Positions 1 to 9,443 of a stretch of 64,000 nt of DNA are shown one piece after another. The notes under the pieces are model-generated. The model had not been told where the DNA came from. It saw only the letters and a program-made list of their open reading frames with translations, and made no database searches. The stretch's first letter is position 1. Each line of letters begins with the position of its first letter. The translations under genes and the position numbers were made by a program. Source of the DNA: Syntrophosphaera sp035450685 (GTDB lineage Bacteria; Cloacimonadota; Cloacimonadia; Cloacimonadales; Cloacimonadaceae); the NCBI GenBank assembly GCA_035450685.1, contig DAOTNF010000004.1, positions 62,001 to 126,000 of the forward strand, in the 5' to 3' direction.

Positions 1-1
1 G

Positions 2-1531
2 GTGTATCGCGCCCGGATGATCCACCTGCCCTACTATCAACGCTACATGCAGGAGAACCCGGCTTTCCGCATGCTGGGGGATGAATGGATGGAACTGCTT
101 TCCAGAGACCTGCAGCGCGGGCATCTGGAGCATACTCCGCCTTTGCCGCTGTATCTGCAGACCGTGTTGAGGGGCTACCAAAAATCCGGCTTCGCCTGGC
201 TGAAGATGCTGCAACACTATCGCATGGGCGGCATTCTGGCAGATGAGATGGGGCTTGGCAAAACGATCCAGGCGCTGTCCGTGATCCTGATGAGCCAGTC
301 CGAGCTTCCCAGCTTGGTGGTGTGTCCCAAAACGCTGCTCTACAACTGGGCTGCCGAAATCGACAAGTTTCATACCAATATCCCTTACCAGATCGTGGAA
401 GGCGACAAGCTGACCCGCCTGGAACTGCTGCGCAATCCTAACGTGAGGCTGTTCATCATCTCCTATACGGTGGTGCTGAACGACATAGCGGCCCTGAGGG
501 AGATGCGGTTTGAATGGGTAGTGCTGGATGAAGCCCAAAACATCAAAAACGTAGGTGCCAAACGCACCGGCGCGATCAAAAAGATCGCCTGCGAAAACAG
601 GCTGGCACTCACGGGCACTCCGGTGGAAAACAACCTCACCGAGCTATGGTCGATCTTCGACTTTCTGATGCCGGGCTATCTGGGTAGCCTGAAGCGGTTC
701 AAGAGCGACTTCATGGAGGATGAGGAGAGCGGCGCGTCCAGGCTGCAAAGGGCGGTGGCGCCCTTCATGCTGCGCAGGGTGAAAAAGGAAGTGCTGCTGG
801 AACTGCCCGATAAGCAGGAACAGATATCCTGGTGTAAGATGCATCCGGTGCAGGAAAAGCTCTATCTGCAGATCATCGATATGGTGGAAAAGAAGCTGCT
901 CAACCAGCCCGCCGGCACCAATCTAAACTACGTCCACGTCCTGACGGCGCTCACAAAGTTAAGGCAGGTCTGCAACCATCCGCACCTGGCGAATCCGGAC
1001 ATCCTACCGGAACTGGAAGCATCCGCCAAGCTGGAACAACTGGTTGAGCTGGTGAGGGCTTCCATCGACAGCGGGCACAAGATTCTGGTGTTTTCGCAGT
1101 TTGTGCAGATGCTCAAGATCATCCGCATGGTGTTTGACGCCATGGATCTGCGCTATGCCTATCTGGATGGGCGCAGCAAGAACAGGCTGGAGGAAGTGCG
1201 CCGCTTTGAGGACGACCCTGAGCTCAAGCTGTTTCTGATCAGCCTCAAGACAGGCGGAACGGGGCTAAACCTTACCTCCGCGGATACAGTGATCCTCTTC
1301 GATCCCTGGTGGAACCCGATGACCGAAAACCAGGCTATTGACCGCACCCATCGTATCGGGCAGACCCGCAAGGTGCAGGTGTTCCGTCTCATCACCAAAG
1401 GTACGGTGGAAGAAAAAATCATGAGCTTGCAGCAAAGCAAGCTACAACTCTTTGACTCCGTGGTTTCCGAAGGCTCCAAGCTGCTGTCAACTCTCAATAA
1501 GGAGGAGATAAAAGCCCTTTTCAGTTATTGA
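2..1531 (+). CDS. SNF2-family DEAD/DEAH helicase, C-terminal part (5' truncated by window)
   Basis: This is the ATPase core of a bacterial SNF2/RapA-like helicase, a double-stranded DNA translocase that remodels protein-DNA or polymerase complexes. Reading from base 2, the Walker A motif DEMGLGKT is at residues 81-88, the DEAQ box at 176-179 and TGTP (motif III) at 204-207. The second RecA lobe carries VFSQF, then TGGTGLNL, DPWWNP and the RTHRIGQ arginine-finger motif, followed by a short tail. Family members are usually 900-1100 aa with an N-terminal SWIM or SNF2-associated region, so the GTG at base 2 is almost certainly internal and the gene begins outside the window. Family assignment is secure; the cellular role is not. 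Confidence 0.93.
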   Translation: MYRARMIHLPYYQRYMQENPAFRMLGDEWMELLSRDLQRGHLEHTPPLPLYLQTVLRGYQKSGFAWLKMLQHYRMGGILADEMGLGKTIQALSVILMSQSELPSLVVCPKTLLYNWAAEIDKFHTNIPYQIVEGDKLTRLELLRNPNVRLFIISYTVVLNDIAALREMRFEWVVLDEAQNIKNVGAKRTGAIKKIACENRLALTGTPVENNLTELWSIFDFLMPGYLGSLKRFKSDFMEDEESGASRLQRAVAPFMLRRVKKEVLLELPDKQEQISWCKMHPVQEKLYLQIIDMVEKKLLNQPAGTNLNYVHVLTALTKLRQVCNHPHLANPDILPELEASAKLEQLVELVRASIDSGHKILVFSQFVQMLKIIRMVFDAMDLRYAYLDGRSKNRLEEVRRFEDDPELKLFLISLKTGGTGLNLTSADTVILFDPWWNPMTENQAIDRTHRIGQTRKVQVFRLITKGTVEEKIMSLQQSKLQLFDSVVSEGSKLLSTLNKEEIKALFSY

Positions 1532-1603
1532 ATTTGCTTGACAATTTTCACCTCTAAATGCCTTTGGCAATTTGAGAAAATGATTATTGAAAAGGAGACA
1601 GCG

Positions 1604-2410
1604 ATGCTTACCATAGACTGGAAAGAAAGGCTGAAAAAGGATACAGCTGACTATTTGGAAAACAAGCTGCCGAAGCACGACTTCGATTTTGAGATTATCT
1701 TCATCGCATATCCGGAAAGGATAAATGGTAAGCTCCCAAACGATGTCATCGTGCACGTGGCAAACTCCATTGTGCAAGGCTTGGGCAAGGCGCACGACAA
1801 GCATGTGGCCTTCTACAAACACCTGTGGAACAAAAAGGGCGAGAACGGGCGCCTGGCATTCATCGCGATCATGGGCAAGATAGCCGGTAAGAAACCAGCA
1901 TTATATTTGCCTATGGTGGAAACCGCCATGCAAAACGCGGACAAGGCAGAGCTTACTTCCCTGCTGGATAAAGTGATGCTTCCGCTGTTGCGCAAAAAAC
2001 CTGAGAAATATCTCACCCATGCCTACCGCTGGAGCCGCTCACCTCATGAACTGATCCGCAAACAGAGTGTGAATCTGCTGGTCAAGCTGATCAAAAGAAA
2101 ACCGGAGTTGACCGCTGAGATTGTGCAATACTTTGTAAATCAATGGTTGCAACCTTTGGGAGACGAAGCCGCGGAACATACCACCCTGATGAAGGCAGTG
2201 CAGAAACTTGACTATGAGCTCTATCTGGATATCTGGCGACAGCATGTGAGCAGCCGCGATCCCCAAAGCGCGGAGATCCTCTGTGCGTCGGTTATGAGCT
2301 ATCATCCGGAGATCGAGGAGATCGTGGAAAACTGGACCAAAAGCGGCAACGCCCGCCTCAAAAAGGCAGCGATGGCCGCGCAGAGAATTTTGAACAAGAA
2401 GAAGCCCTGA
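1604..2410 (+). CDS. HEAT-repeat protein, distantly AlkD-like
   Basis: A predicted all-alpha protein of 268 aa built from HEAT-like helical pairs, rich in Lys and Glu, without signal peptide or membrane segment. The stretch with YRWSRSPHELIRKQSV recalls the repeat core of the AlkD/DNA-alkylation-repair superhelix, but I do not see a convincing catalytic residue set, so a glycosylase function is not claimed. The reading frame opens at 1538, but I chose the ATG at 1604 because AAGGAG lies just upstream of it. A TTGACA at 1538-1543 suggests its own promoter despite following the helicase by about 70 nt. Its stop overlaps the greA start. Confidence 0.72.
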   Translation: MLTIDWKERLKKDTADYLENKLPKHDFDFEIIFIAYPERINGKLPNDVIVHVANSIVQGLGKAHDKHVAFYKHLWNKKGENGRLAFIAIMGKIAGKKPALYLPMVETAMQNADKAELTSLLDKVMLPLLRKKPEKYLTHAYRWSRSPHELIRKQSVNLLVKLIKRKPELTAEIVQYFVNQWLQPLGDEAAEHTTLMKAVQKLDYELYLDIWRQHVSSRDPQSAEILCASVMSYHPEIEEIVENWTKSGNARLKKAAMAAQRILNKKKP

Positions 2411-2895
2411 TGATGGATCTGAGCCTGTTTGTCACCCAGGAGGGGATGGAAAAGATACAGCGCCGCATCCAGTTTCTGTTGAACGAAGAGCGGCCGGAAG
2501 TGATCAAAGCCCTGATGACCGCCCGTGAATTCGGCGATCTGAGCGAGAACGCGGAGTATAAAGCCGCGCGGGAAAAACAGAGGCAGATCGACACTGAGAT
2601 CGATCACTTGCGGCGGCGCTCCGCCCATCTGAAAGTGGTGGACACTTCCGTCTTTCCCAAGGACGCGGTACGCTTTGGGAGCCGTTGCCGGACCCGCGAG
2701 GAAAGCACCCAGGAAGAAGTGGTCTATCGTGTGGTGGGAGTGGACGAACTCAACTATTCAGAGGAAGAAGGAGTGCAGGTCGTTTCAGTGCTTTCACCCA
2801 TCGGCAAGGGCCTGTTGGGCAAAAAGCCAGGCGAGCTGGCTGTGGTGAAAGCTCCCATCGGAGAGAGGCATCTGCTGATTCTGGAAATAATATAA
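2410..2895 (+). CDS. greA: GreA/GreB-family transcript cleavage factor
   Basis: Binds the secondary channel of RNA polymerase and stimulates cleavage of backtracked RNA. The 161-aa length fits the family (about 158 aa). The N-terminal coiled coil carries the acidic-tip signature EFGDLSENAEYKAARE, including the Asp and Glu that help coordinate the catalytic metal. The C-terminal FKBP-like domain includes the VSVLSPIGKGLLGKKPGE segment typical of GreA. The start overlaps the preceding stop (TGATG), so translational coupling is likely; a second ATG follows at 2413. GreA versus GreB cannot be decided firmly from sequence, but the GreA form is more likely. Confidence 0.93.
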   Translation: MMDLSLFVTQEGMEKIQRRIQFLLNEERPEVIKALMTAREFGDLSENAEYKAAREKQRQIDTEIDHLRRRSAHLKVVDTSVFPKDAVRFGSRCRTREESTQEEVVYRVVGVDELNYSEEEGVQVVSVLSPIGKGLLGKKPGELAVVKAPIGERHLLILEII

Positions 2896-2920
2896 TAATA
2901 AACAGATCATGGAGACACAC

Positions 2921-4333
2921 ATGAACAAGAAACAAGATAAAAAGCTGTTCTACCAGCGCAAGAACTTCTGGAAGGAAGCAACTCCTTCCACCATCAAAAA
3001 GGCTTTCGCCTTCGCGGAGCCATATATGGACTTTTTAGACAAGGCCAAAACTGTGCGCGAGACCATTGCCTACACGGAAGCCCTGTTGAAAGAACACAAG
3101 TTTCAAAGCATCGGGGGCAAAAAAGGTTCCCGCCGACTGTATCAGATCTTCAGAGGCAAGACCATCGCCATGGCGGTGCTTGGCTCCGAGCCGCTTAGCG
3201 GGGGATTCAACATGGTGGCGTCACACATCGACGCGCCCAGGGTGGACCTGAAACAAAATCCGTTTTATGAAGACAGCTCCAGCGGCATGGCTTGCATGCG
3301 CACCCACTACTATGGGGGCATCAAGAAGTATCAGTGGGTTTCCACCCCCCTGGCTTTGCATGGCATCGTGATCCGCGCCGATGGTTCTAAGATAGATGTG
3401 AGCATTGGCGAGAAAGACGATGAACCGGTGTTCATCATTCCAGACCTGCTTCCCCATCTGGCACGCAAGGAGCAGTATTCCAAAAACCTTGCCGACGCCA
3501 TCGACGCCTCCAGGATGAACCTCGTTTTCAGCGGGATGATGGAACCTGCCTCAGAAGAGAAGGAAGCAATCAAAGCCTATACCTTGCAACTGCTAAAGAA
3601 ACAGCTCAAGATGGAGGAAAGCGACTTCATCTCCGCCGAGTTGGAACTGGTGCCTGCCACAAAGGCCAGACACAGTGGGTTCGACTCTTCCATGGTTGTG
3701 GGCTACGGCCAGGATGACCGGGTCTGTGCCTACGCCGCTCTGCGCGGGTTGCTGGATAATCTGGACGGCACTCCAAAACGCACCATGATCGTCTATTTTT
3801 CAGATAAAGAGGAAGTGGGAAGCCAAGGTAACACAGGCGCGCACTCTGTATTCATTCAGGACTTTGTGGCTGCGTTGCTGCGCGCCAATGGTGAATCCGA
3901 CAGCAGCGCAAATCTGCGCAAGACCTTCATCAATTCCCAAATCCTTTCCGGGGACGTCACGGCAGCCGTGGATCCCAACTATCCAGGGGTGCACGAGCGC
4001 CAGAACGCGGTGCTGTTCAACCACGGTGTCGGCCTCTGCAAATTTACGGGCAGCGGCGGCAAAGCGGGCTGCAACGACGCCAACGCGGAGTTTACCGCCA
4101 AGGTCATCCGCATCTTCAACAAAGCCGGAGTGTTTTGGCAGATGGGAGAACTGGGCAAGGTGGACGAAGGCGGCGGCGGAACGATCGCCTATATCCTTGC
4201 CAATCTGGGCGCAGAAGTGATAGACTGCGGCACCGGACTGATGGGGATGCACTCCCTGTATGAGCTTGCCAGCAAGGCGGATATCTATTCCACCTATAGC
4301 GGATACAAGGCTTTTTTGGCATCCGCCGATTAA
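2921..4333 (+). CDS. M18-family zinc aminopeptidase (aminopeptidase I type)
   Basis: A cytosolic dinuclear-zinc exopeptidase that releases N-terminal, often acidic, residues from peptides. Metal-binding signatures are in the expected order: ASHIDAPR, later GYGQDDRVCAYAAL, then DKEEVGSQGNTGAHS with the catalytic Glu pair, and a C-terminal GMHSLYELASKAD with the last metal-binding His. About 470 aa is normal for this branch. An upstream in-frame ATG exists at 2909, but GGAGA lies 6-7 nt before the ATG at 2921, which I prefer. A second, shorter M18 enzyme sits at 54629-55897, so the organism has both subtypes. Confidence 0.93.
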   Translation: MNKKQDKKLFYQRKNFWKEATPSTIKKAFAFAEPYMDFLDKAKTVRETIAYTEALLKEHKFQSIGGKKGSRRLYQIFRGKTIAMAVLGSEPLSGGFNMVASHIDAPRVDLKQNPFYEDSSSGMACMRTHYYGGIKKYQWVSTPLALHGIVIRADGSKIDVSIGEKDDEPVFIIPDLLPHLARKEQYSKNLADAIDASRMNLVFSGMMEPASEEKEAIKAYTLQLLKKQLKMEESDFISAELELVPATKARHSGFDSSMVVGYGQDDRVCAYAALRGLLDNLDGTPKRTMIVYFSDKEEVGSQGNTGAHSVFIQDFVAALLRANGESDSSANLRKTFINSQILSGDVTAAVDPNYPGVHERQNAVLFNHGVGLCKFTGSGGKAGCNDANAEFTAKVIRIFNKAGVFWQMGELGKVDEGGGGTIAYILANLGAEVIDCGTGLMGMHSLYELASKADIYSTYSGYKAFLASAD

Positions 4334-4366
4334 GCGAAACAGAGCTTTGGAGCCAGCCTGAAGATC

Positions 4367-4981
4367 ATGATGGCCAGAATTGAGCGGACAGCAAGCAGGG
4401 CCTTGCCTGGCATCTGCTGTCTGCTTTTTTTGCTACTGGTCACCGCCATTGGCGCCACGAATACTGGATTTGATCCGGCAGAACCGGAACTGATCAGCCA
4501 GAAGATAGTGGACCTGATCGAACCTGGCGAACCGATCTACCTGGATATCCAGGCTGGCGATCTCACCTCCAGGCTGGATTTCCGCATCCGTCAGCTACTG
4601 ATTGCCAAAGGCGCAGACCTGCGGGAAAGCGAGCTTGATATCCCGGAAGAAGAGCAGGCGGATACTTTGGGAGTGCAGCCGGTTTCCAGCCTTGCTTCCA
4701 TGCCTACCCGCCTGGTCAGGATACGTATGGAACTGGACTGGACCACCCAGGAAAAGCGCAGTTTTTTCTCCTTTCGCAGCGAACGGCTGCCCCTCTATGT
4801 GTTTAATATCAAGCAGATCTCATTGCCAAAATGGAAGCTGGCCAAGATCGATAACCTCAGTTTTGTGGATCAGCCTGCCAAGTTTGAGGCAAGCAGGCCC
4901 CTGACCCTGAAGTGGTTTGAGCCGCTGCTGGCGGCAACCGCCCTGGCCTCGGTGATCTACATACTTTGGACAACAGAATGA
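4367..4981 (+). CDS. Unknown exported or membrane-anchored protein, 204 aa
   Basis: I do not recognise a family. The N-terminus has a hydrophobic segment ending near TAIGA that looks like a signal peptide or anchor. A polar, probably beta-rich middle follows, with alternating charged and aliphatic residues. A second hydrophobic segment near the C-terminus (PLLAATALASVIYILW) ends four residues from the stop, so the protein is probably tail-anchored or two-pass, with the middle in the periplasm. It lies 33 nt after the M18 gene, and the bamD frame opens within its last codons. Position suggests, but does not show, a role in envelope assembly. Confidence 0.7.
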   Translation: MMARIERTASRALPGICCLLFLLLVTAIGATNTGFDPAEPELISQKIVDLIEPGEPIYLDIQAGDLTSRLDFRIRQLLIAKGADLRESELDIPEEEQADTLGVQPVSSLASMPTRLVRIRMELDWTTQEKRSFFSFRSERLPLYVFNIKQISLPKWKLAKIDNLSFVDQPAKFEASRPLTLKWFEPLLAATALASVIYILWTTE

Positions 4982-4995
4982 CAGAAGGAAATCCC

Positions 4996-5718
4996 ATGAA
5001 TAAGGTTCTTTCATTGTTGTTGCTGGCGCTGCTGATCCTCGGCGCTTGCTCGACCAACAAGACCTATCTGAATACGGATCAAAAGATTGCTAAGGCGGAT
5101 CAGTTGTTTGCCCGAGGCAAATACTCACGCGCAGCGGAACTGTATTCCGAAGTCTATTTTGAAAGGTCTTCCGCCTCCTCGGCGCATGCTCTGATGCGCC
5201 AGGGCGACAGCTATTTCAAGATTAACAAGTTTGCCAACGCCAGGAAGGCCTATGAAGAGTTCATGGATGTGTTTCCTAACCATGCCCAGGTGAGCGACGC
5301 GCATTTTCAGTATGCCCTCTGTCTGTATGAAGATTCACTGCCAGCCCATTACGATCAAAAGGAAACTTTGCACGCGATCGACTCGTTCAAGGAATTCATC
5401 AGTAAATATCCGGGCAATCCGCGTGTGCAGACAGCGCTCGAGTATATCCGCAAAGCCCAGTATAAGTTGATCGAAAAGTCATTCCGCAATGGCTATATCT
5501 ATTACAAAATGAAAGACTACAGCAGCGCCCTGATGTATTTTAAGGAAGTGACCGACCTGGGCAATACCGACCAGTTGGACCGCAGATCGCTGTATTATAC
5601 CGCCAGGCTGCTCAACAAACAGGGTCTATCCGACCAGGCCAGGGAAGCATTCGATTCCCTTCAGCGCAAATATCCGGGCTCCAAGGAAACCAAGAAACTG
5701 GCAAGAAAGTTCAAATGA
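4996..5718 (+). CDS. bamD: BamD-like outer membrane assembly lipoprotein
   Basis: BamD is the essential lipoprotein partner of BamA in inserting beta-barrel proteins. Residues 1-17 form a lipoprotein signal with lipobox ILGAC followed by Ser-Thr. The rest is a run of TPR repeats: FARGKYSRAAELYSEVYF, KINKFANARKAYEEF, DSFKEFISKYPGNP, and KMKDYSSALMYF. The length of 240 aa is typical. I chose the ATG at 4996, preceded by GAAGGA, rather than the upstream in-frame ATG at 4966, because it places the signal peptide at the very N-terminus. The nadD start overlaps its stop by 4 nt. Confidence 0.88.
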   Translation: MNKVLSLLLLALLILGACSTNKTYLNTDQKIAKADQLFARGKYSRAAELYSEVYFERSSASSAHALMRQGDSYFKINKFANARKAYEEFMDVFPNHAQVSDAHFQYALCLYEDSLPAHYDQKETLHAIDSFKEFISKYPGNPRVQTALEYIRKAQYKLIEKSFRNGYIYYKMKDYSSALMYFKEVTDLGNTDQLDRRSLYYTARLLNKQGLSDQAREAFDSLQRKYPGSKETKKLARKFK

Positions 5719-6290
5719 CAGGCTGCGCGCTGCTGGGCGGGAGCTTCGACCCCATCCACAACGGCCATTTGCATATTGCCAGAGAAATACTGAAATCCGG
5801 CTATGTGTCACGTCTGGTCTTTCTTCCCAACGCGCGCCATAACTTTAAAAAGGGCAACGTAGTGCTCGATTTCCAGCATCGCCTGGCTTTGGTGAGGGAG
5901 GCTCTTGAGCCAGGCATGGAAGCTTGGGAAGACGACGCTGACGGATCGGGATATACCGCGGAACTGCTCCAGAAGCTATACAGGAAGCATCCGCAACTGC
6001 TATTCCATTTTGTGATCGGATCCGATAACCTTGCCAACCTGCCTCTGTGGTACGACTTTGCCTGGTTGAAGGCCAATGCCAGGTTTCTGATCATTCCCCG
6101 CCCCGGTTATCCGTCACCGCAGAATGTATTGCGCAGGATCAAGCGCAAAACGCTCAGGATCGAGCCCTGTCCCATCTCTTCCTCCCAGGTTCGCTCACGC
6201 ATCGCGGCGGGAAAACCGATCTCCGGCCTGGTGCCCGAAAGCCTGGAACAGACAATCATCGAGCTTTACCGTCCTCTGCTGGCAAAGTAG
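5715..6290 (+). CDS. nadD: Nicotinate-nucleotide adenylyltransferase
   Basis: Transfers AMP from ATP to nicotinate mononucleotide, giving deamido-NAD in NAD biosynthesis. The N-terminal nucleotidyltransferase signature GGSFDPIHNGHL is at residues 8-19 with the HxGH pair, and the C-terminal ISSSQVRSRI motif binds the ATP phosphates. The 191-aa length matches the family. The start overlaps the bamD stop as ATGA. nadB, another NAD gene, lies in the opposite-strand cluster at 19575-21173. Confidence 0.96.
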   Translation: MTGCALLGGSFDPIHNGHLHIAREILKSGYVSRLVFLPNARHNFKKGNVVLDFQHRLALVREALEPGMEAWEDDADGSGYTAELLQKLYRKHPQLLFHFVIGSDNLANLPLWYDFAWLKANARFLIIPRPGYPSPQNVLRRIKRKTLRIEPCPISSSQVRSRIAAGKPISGLVPESLEQTIIELYRPLLAK

Positions 6291-6296
6291 TGCAAA

Positions 6297-6980
6297 TTGC
6301 AAGAACAGCCTCCCAAAGATAAAGTCGGTTTCCTGGACTGGATTCCCCTCAGTCCCAGGCAGAGCCTGGGGGAGGAAATCGCCAACAGCATCACCCACGG
6401 GACAGGAGTTGGGCTCAGTATTGCCGCGCTGGTGATTTTGGTGGTATTCGCCGCCAAACGCAGCGATGTATGGAAGGTGGTGTCGTTCAGTATCTATGGC
6501 GCTACCCTGATTTCCATGTACCTCTGCTCGACACTCTATCACGCCTTCCGCAATCCAAAGCTCAAACGCTTTTTCAGGATCCTTGATCACTCCAACATTT
6601 TCCTGCTCATCGCCGGCACTTACACCCCGGTCACAATTGGTACCATCCGGGGCGGCTGGGGTTGGACGCTGTTTGGAGTGATCTGGGGCCTGGCCATTTT
6701 GGGCATCAATCTCAAGATCTTCGCCCTGGGCAAGCTGAAATGGCTTTCCATCCTCATTTACATCCTCATGGGCTGGATGATTCTGATTGCCATCAATCCC
6801 TTGCGCAAAACAATGGACAGCACCTTTCTCGCCTGGATGCTGATTGGCGGGGCGTGCTACACACTGGGGGTGTTGTTCTATCTGTTCAGGAAACTGCCGT
6901 ATCATCACTCGATCTGGCATCTGTTCGTGCTGGGCGGAAGCATCTCGCATTTCTTTGGCATGCTGAGTCTGGTGGTCTAA
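6297..6980 (+). CDS. Haemolysin III / PAQR-family membrane protein
   Basis: A seven-helix inner-membrane protein of the HlyIII/YqfA family. PAQR relatives bind a metal through conserved His, Asp and Ser residues. Visible marks are EEIANSITHGTG at the start of the first helix, STLYHAF and LDHSNIFLLIAGTYTP in the middle, and HSIWHLFVLGGSISHF near the end, which hold the expected metal ligands. The start is probably the TTG at 6297, 6 nt after the nadD stop, because no ATG or GTG occurs before the first conserved motif. No good ribosome binding site is visible. The substrate is unknown despite the family name. Confidence 0.87.
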   Translation: MQEQPPKDKVGFLDWIPLSPRQSLGEEIANSITHGTGVGLSIAALVILVVFAAKRSDVWKVVSFSIYGATLISMYLCSTLYHAFRNPKLKRFFRILDHSNIFLLIAGTYTPVTIGTIRGGWGWTLFGVIWGLAILGINLKIFALGKLKWLSILIYILMGWMILIAINPLRKTMDSTFLAWMLIGGACYTLGVLFYLFRKLPYHHSIWHLFVLGGSISHFFGMLSLVV

Positions 6981-7472
6981 CTGCATAGATGCTTAACATG
7001 GACACTCACAACTGGCTATTGTTTTGATATTGAAAATTCTCCAAAAATGGCTGGGAGTACTGTCTGGTGCCTATCGAGCTATATTGTTACTTCCCAGGTT
7101 ATGCCATTGAATGTTCGAGGCAATCGACAAGAAATATCGTAGCTATTCTATAATATTTTCAATATATTAGCTGCATCTATTAAAAGCATAGGATGCAAAA
7201 GTGGTTGTAATCTTCCCGCTTTATAGGAAAGTCCTCAAGACACTCTCTTTGTTTCCCGCACGCTAAAGAAAATGTGAAAATAAACATCGGTATTTGAGGA
7301 AACATATCAACAACGGCTTTCTGCGAACTAACTTATTTACAAGCAGTTGAGTATATTAGGAAAGCAAAGTGAATACAATACAGATGTTAAAAATCCAACA
7401 TTCTGCTTGACAGAAAACTTAAATGTCTATAGATGAATTGATTGTATTAGAAGCCTCTAACTGGAGAAATAT
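6981..7472. other. AT-rich intergenic region without a recognisable gene
   Basis: About 490 bp with no credible reading frame. The 60 bases from 7141 hold only 15 G or C, far below the flanking genes. The only functional signals I can see are a TTGACA at 7407-7412, which is 61 nt before the next start codon, and GGAGA just before that start. Confidence 0.6.
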
Positions 7473-9443
7473 ATGAGTATCCATAAGTTGCTATTTTTGA
7501 GCGTATTGGTTGTCATTTCGGGGTCTTTGCTTTATGCTCAAAGTCCATATTGGTCATGGGCCAAAGGTGCAGGTGGCACGGGCGAAGATATATGCAATTC
7601 CGTAGCCAGAGACAATAGCGGCAACTATTACGTAGCCGGTTCTTTCTCAGGACGGGTAAGCTTCGGGTCTACTACTCTCGCCAGTAGCGGTTCCGGGGAT
7701 ATATTTGTGGGGAAACTGGACCCCTCCGGCAACTGGCTTTGGGCGAGAAAAGCGGGTGGTACCCTTCATGATGTAGCTTCATCCATTGCTGTCGATTCTG
7801 CGGGCAATGCCTACATTACTGGTAATTTCGCTTCCTCTGCACTTATATTTGTGTCGAGCACCTCCTTAAGATTGAACCGTAGCGGCGGAACTGACCTTTT
7901 TGTGGCTAAGATCAACAGCAATGGTGTCTGGCAGTGGGCAAGAAAGAACTCTGGCGGTGGAACCAGCCTGGATTTGGGAAACGCGATAGCGGTTGACGCA
8001 AATTCAAATGTCTATATGACCGGATATTTTAAAAACACAATATCCTTTACCACCGCTACAGGCGTGGACACGTTGACAGCTCAAACCAGTTCATACTATG
8101 ATATGCTGGTCGCCAAAATCAGCGGCAGCGGGGTCTGGCAGTGGGCGATCCAGGGTTCCGGAGCGACGATGGATCAAGGTAGTGGCATCGCTGTGGATAG
8201 TCAGGGCAATGCCTATGTGACAGGCGGGTTTAACTCTCCCACCCTGACCCTGGGCAATATAGTGATCATCAACCGCAGGGACACCACGTTTGACGGATTT
8301 GTCGCCAAAGTCAGCCCTGAAGGGCAATGGCTGTGGGGGGACAGGTTTGGCGGCATTAACGCAGATTCCGGTTCTGCAATAACGGTTGATAGCTCAGATA
8401 ATATCTATCTAACCGGTTTCTTCAGCACCTCTGCATATTTTGGCAACTTAACTTTGACGTCCTCCGGTGGTTATGACGTGTTTGCGGCCAAATTGGATTC
8501 CTCTGGCACCTGGCTCTGGGCCAGGAAGGCGGGTGGAGCAGGCTTTGATGAGGGTTTGGGAATATCCGTGGACGCCAATTCCAACGTATTTTTGGCTGGC
8601 AGGTTCACCGGCAGCGCAAACTTTGGATCGACCACGCTAACCAGTGCCACTGGCAATTTCAGCGATGCCTTTTTGTGCAAGCTGAACTCCGCGGGAGATT
8701 GGCAGTGGGCGCTTCAGGCAGGAGGAACAGGCACGGATATTGGGTATGGCGTTGTTGCCCACGGGGATTCAGAAGCTTTGCTCTGCGGTTGTTTCACTGA
8801 TTCGTCGGACTTTTCTGGCACCATCCTGACCAGCGCAGGAATGTCAGACGCTTTCTTTGCCAGAATCGCGTTTCCACCTCCGACTCTGACTCTACTTTCC
8901 TTCATTGGCGGAGATTCTTATCCTGCCAATACAGTTCAGAACATCAACTGGACTGCCTCGTGGGTTGACAGTGTAAGATTGGACTACAGCCTGGATGGAG
9001 GATCCACATGGAATACCATCAACAATGGCGAAGCTGTGCCAGCCGCATTGGGTTCCTGCGAATGGAACTTGCCCAACCTGAACAATTACCAGGCTAAGGT
9101 GCGGGTGAGCGATAGTGTCAATCCTGAACTTTTTGCGGTTTCCGATACCACCTTTGCGATAATCGTGCCGCCATTGGCGCCGGAAGCGGTACAGGTGGGA
9201 CTCGACGATGCAAATCCTCAGAATTTCACCATCAGTTGGGAAGCTGTCACCCTGAACCAGAATGGCGAAAGCCTGGTTCCCGATGGCTATAGAATTTACT
9301 ACTGCAACGAGTTCAACGGCGATTCAACTGTGTTCCTTTTGCTGGCTGAAATCCGTGATGGCACCTGCACCAGTTACACCCACAACGACGCCACTCTGGA
9401 TTTCGGTAACATATTCTACAAAATAGTAGCCTTCAAAGAATAA
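7473..9443 (+). CDS. Secreted seven-repeat (SBBP-type) beta-propeller protein, short paralogue
   Basis: A signal peptide ends at YAQ (about residue 23). Seven repeats of about 60-67 aa follow to about residue 464, each with a core like SIAVDSxGNxYxTGxF and closing with DxFVAKLxxxGxWxWA. Repeats of this kind (SBBP) form propeller blades. Seven units, plus an N-terminal WSWAKGAGG that can pair with the last blade, imply a closed ring. The C-terminal part holds an Ig-like domain with LDYSLDGGSTW and a final fibronectin-III-like domain. No sorting domain or anchor is visible at the end. The start is supported by GGAGA. The role is unknown, possibly adhesion or surface binding. It is a near-copy of the gene at 9729. 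Confidence 0.85.
   Translation: MSIHKLLFLSVLVVISGSLLYAQSPYWSWAKGAGGTGEDICNSVARDNSGNYYVAGSFSGRVSFGSTTLASSGSGDIFVGKLDPSGNWLWARKAGGTLHDVASSIAVDSAGNAYITGNFASSALIFVSSTSLRLNRSGGTDLFVAKINSNGVWQWARKNSGGGTSLDLGNAIAVDANSNVYMTGYFKNTISFTTATGVDTLTAQTSSYYDMLVAKISGSGVWQWAIQGSGATMDQGSGIAVDSQGNAYVTGGFNSPTLTLGNIVIINRRDTTFDGFVAKVSPEGQWLWGDRFGGINADSGSAITVDSSDNIYLTGFFSTSAYFGNLTLTSSGGYDVFAAKLDSSGTWLWARKAGGAGFDEGLGISVDANSNVFLAGRFTGSANFGSTTLTSATGNFSDAFLCKLNSAGDWQWALQAGGTGTDIGYGVVAHGDSEALLCGCFTDSSDFSGTILTSAGMSDAFFARIAFPPPTLTLLSFIGGDSYPANTVQNINWTASWVDSVRLDYSLDGGSTWNTINNGEAVPAALGSCEWNLPNLNNYQAKVRVSDSVNPELFAVSDTTFAIIVPPLAPEAVQVGLDDANPQNFTISWEAVTLNQNGESLVPDGYRIYYCNEFNGDSTVFLLLAEIRDGTCTSYTHNDATLDFGNIFYKIVAFKE
7887..8865 (+). 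repeat. Long direct repeat, copy 1 (identical to 10149-11127)
   Basis: A 979-bp stretch inside the first propeller gene matches the second gene at an offset of 2262 bp, and I found no difference when comparing line by line. It starts just after a 6-nt length difference between the genes and ends where the propeller gives way to the Ig-like domain. Confidence 0.95.

Noticed and set aside
1604..2410. AlkD DNA glycosylase call for the HEAT-repeat protein
   Set aside because: The fold is similar, but a matching set of DNA-binding and catalytic residues is not evident.
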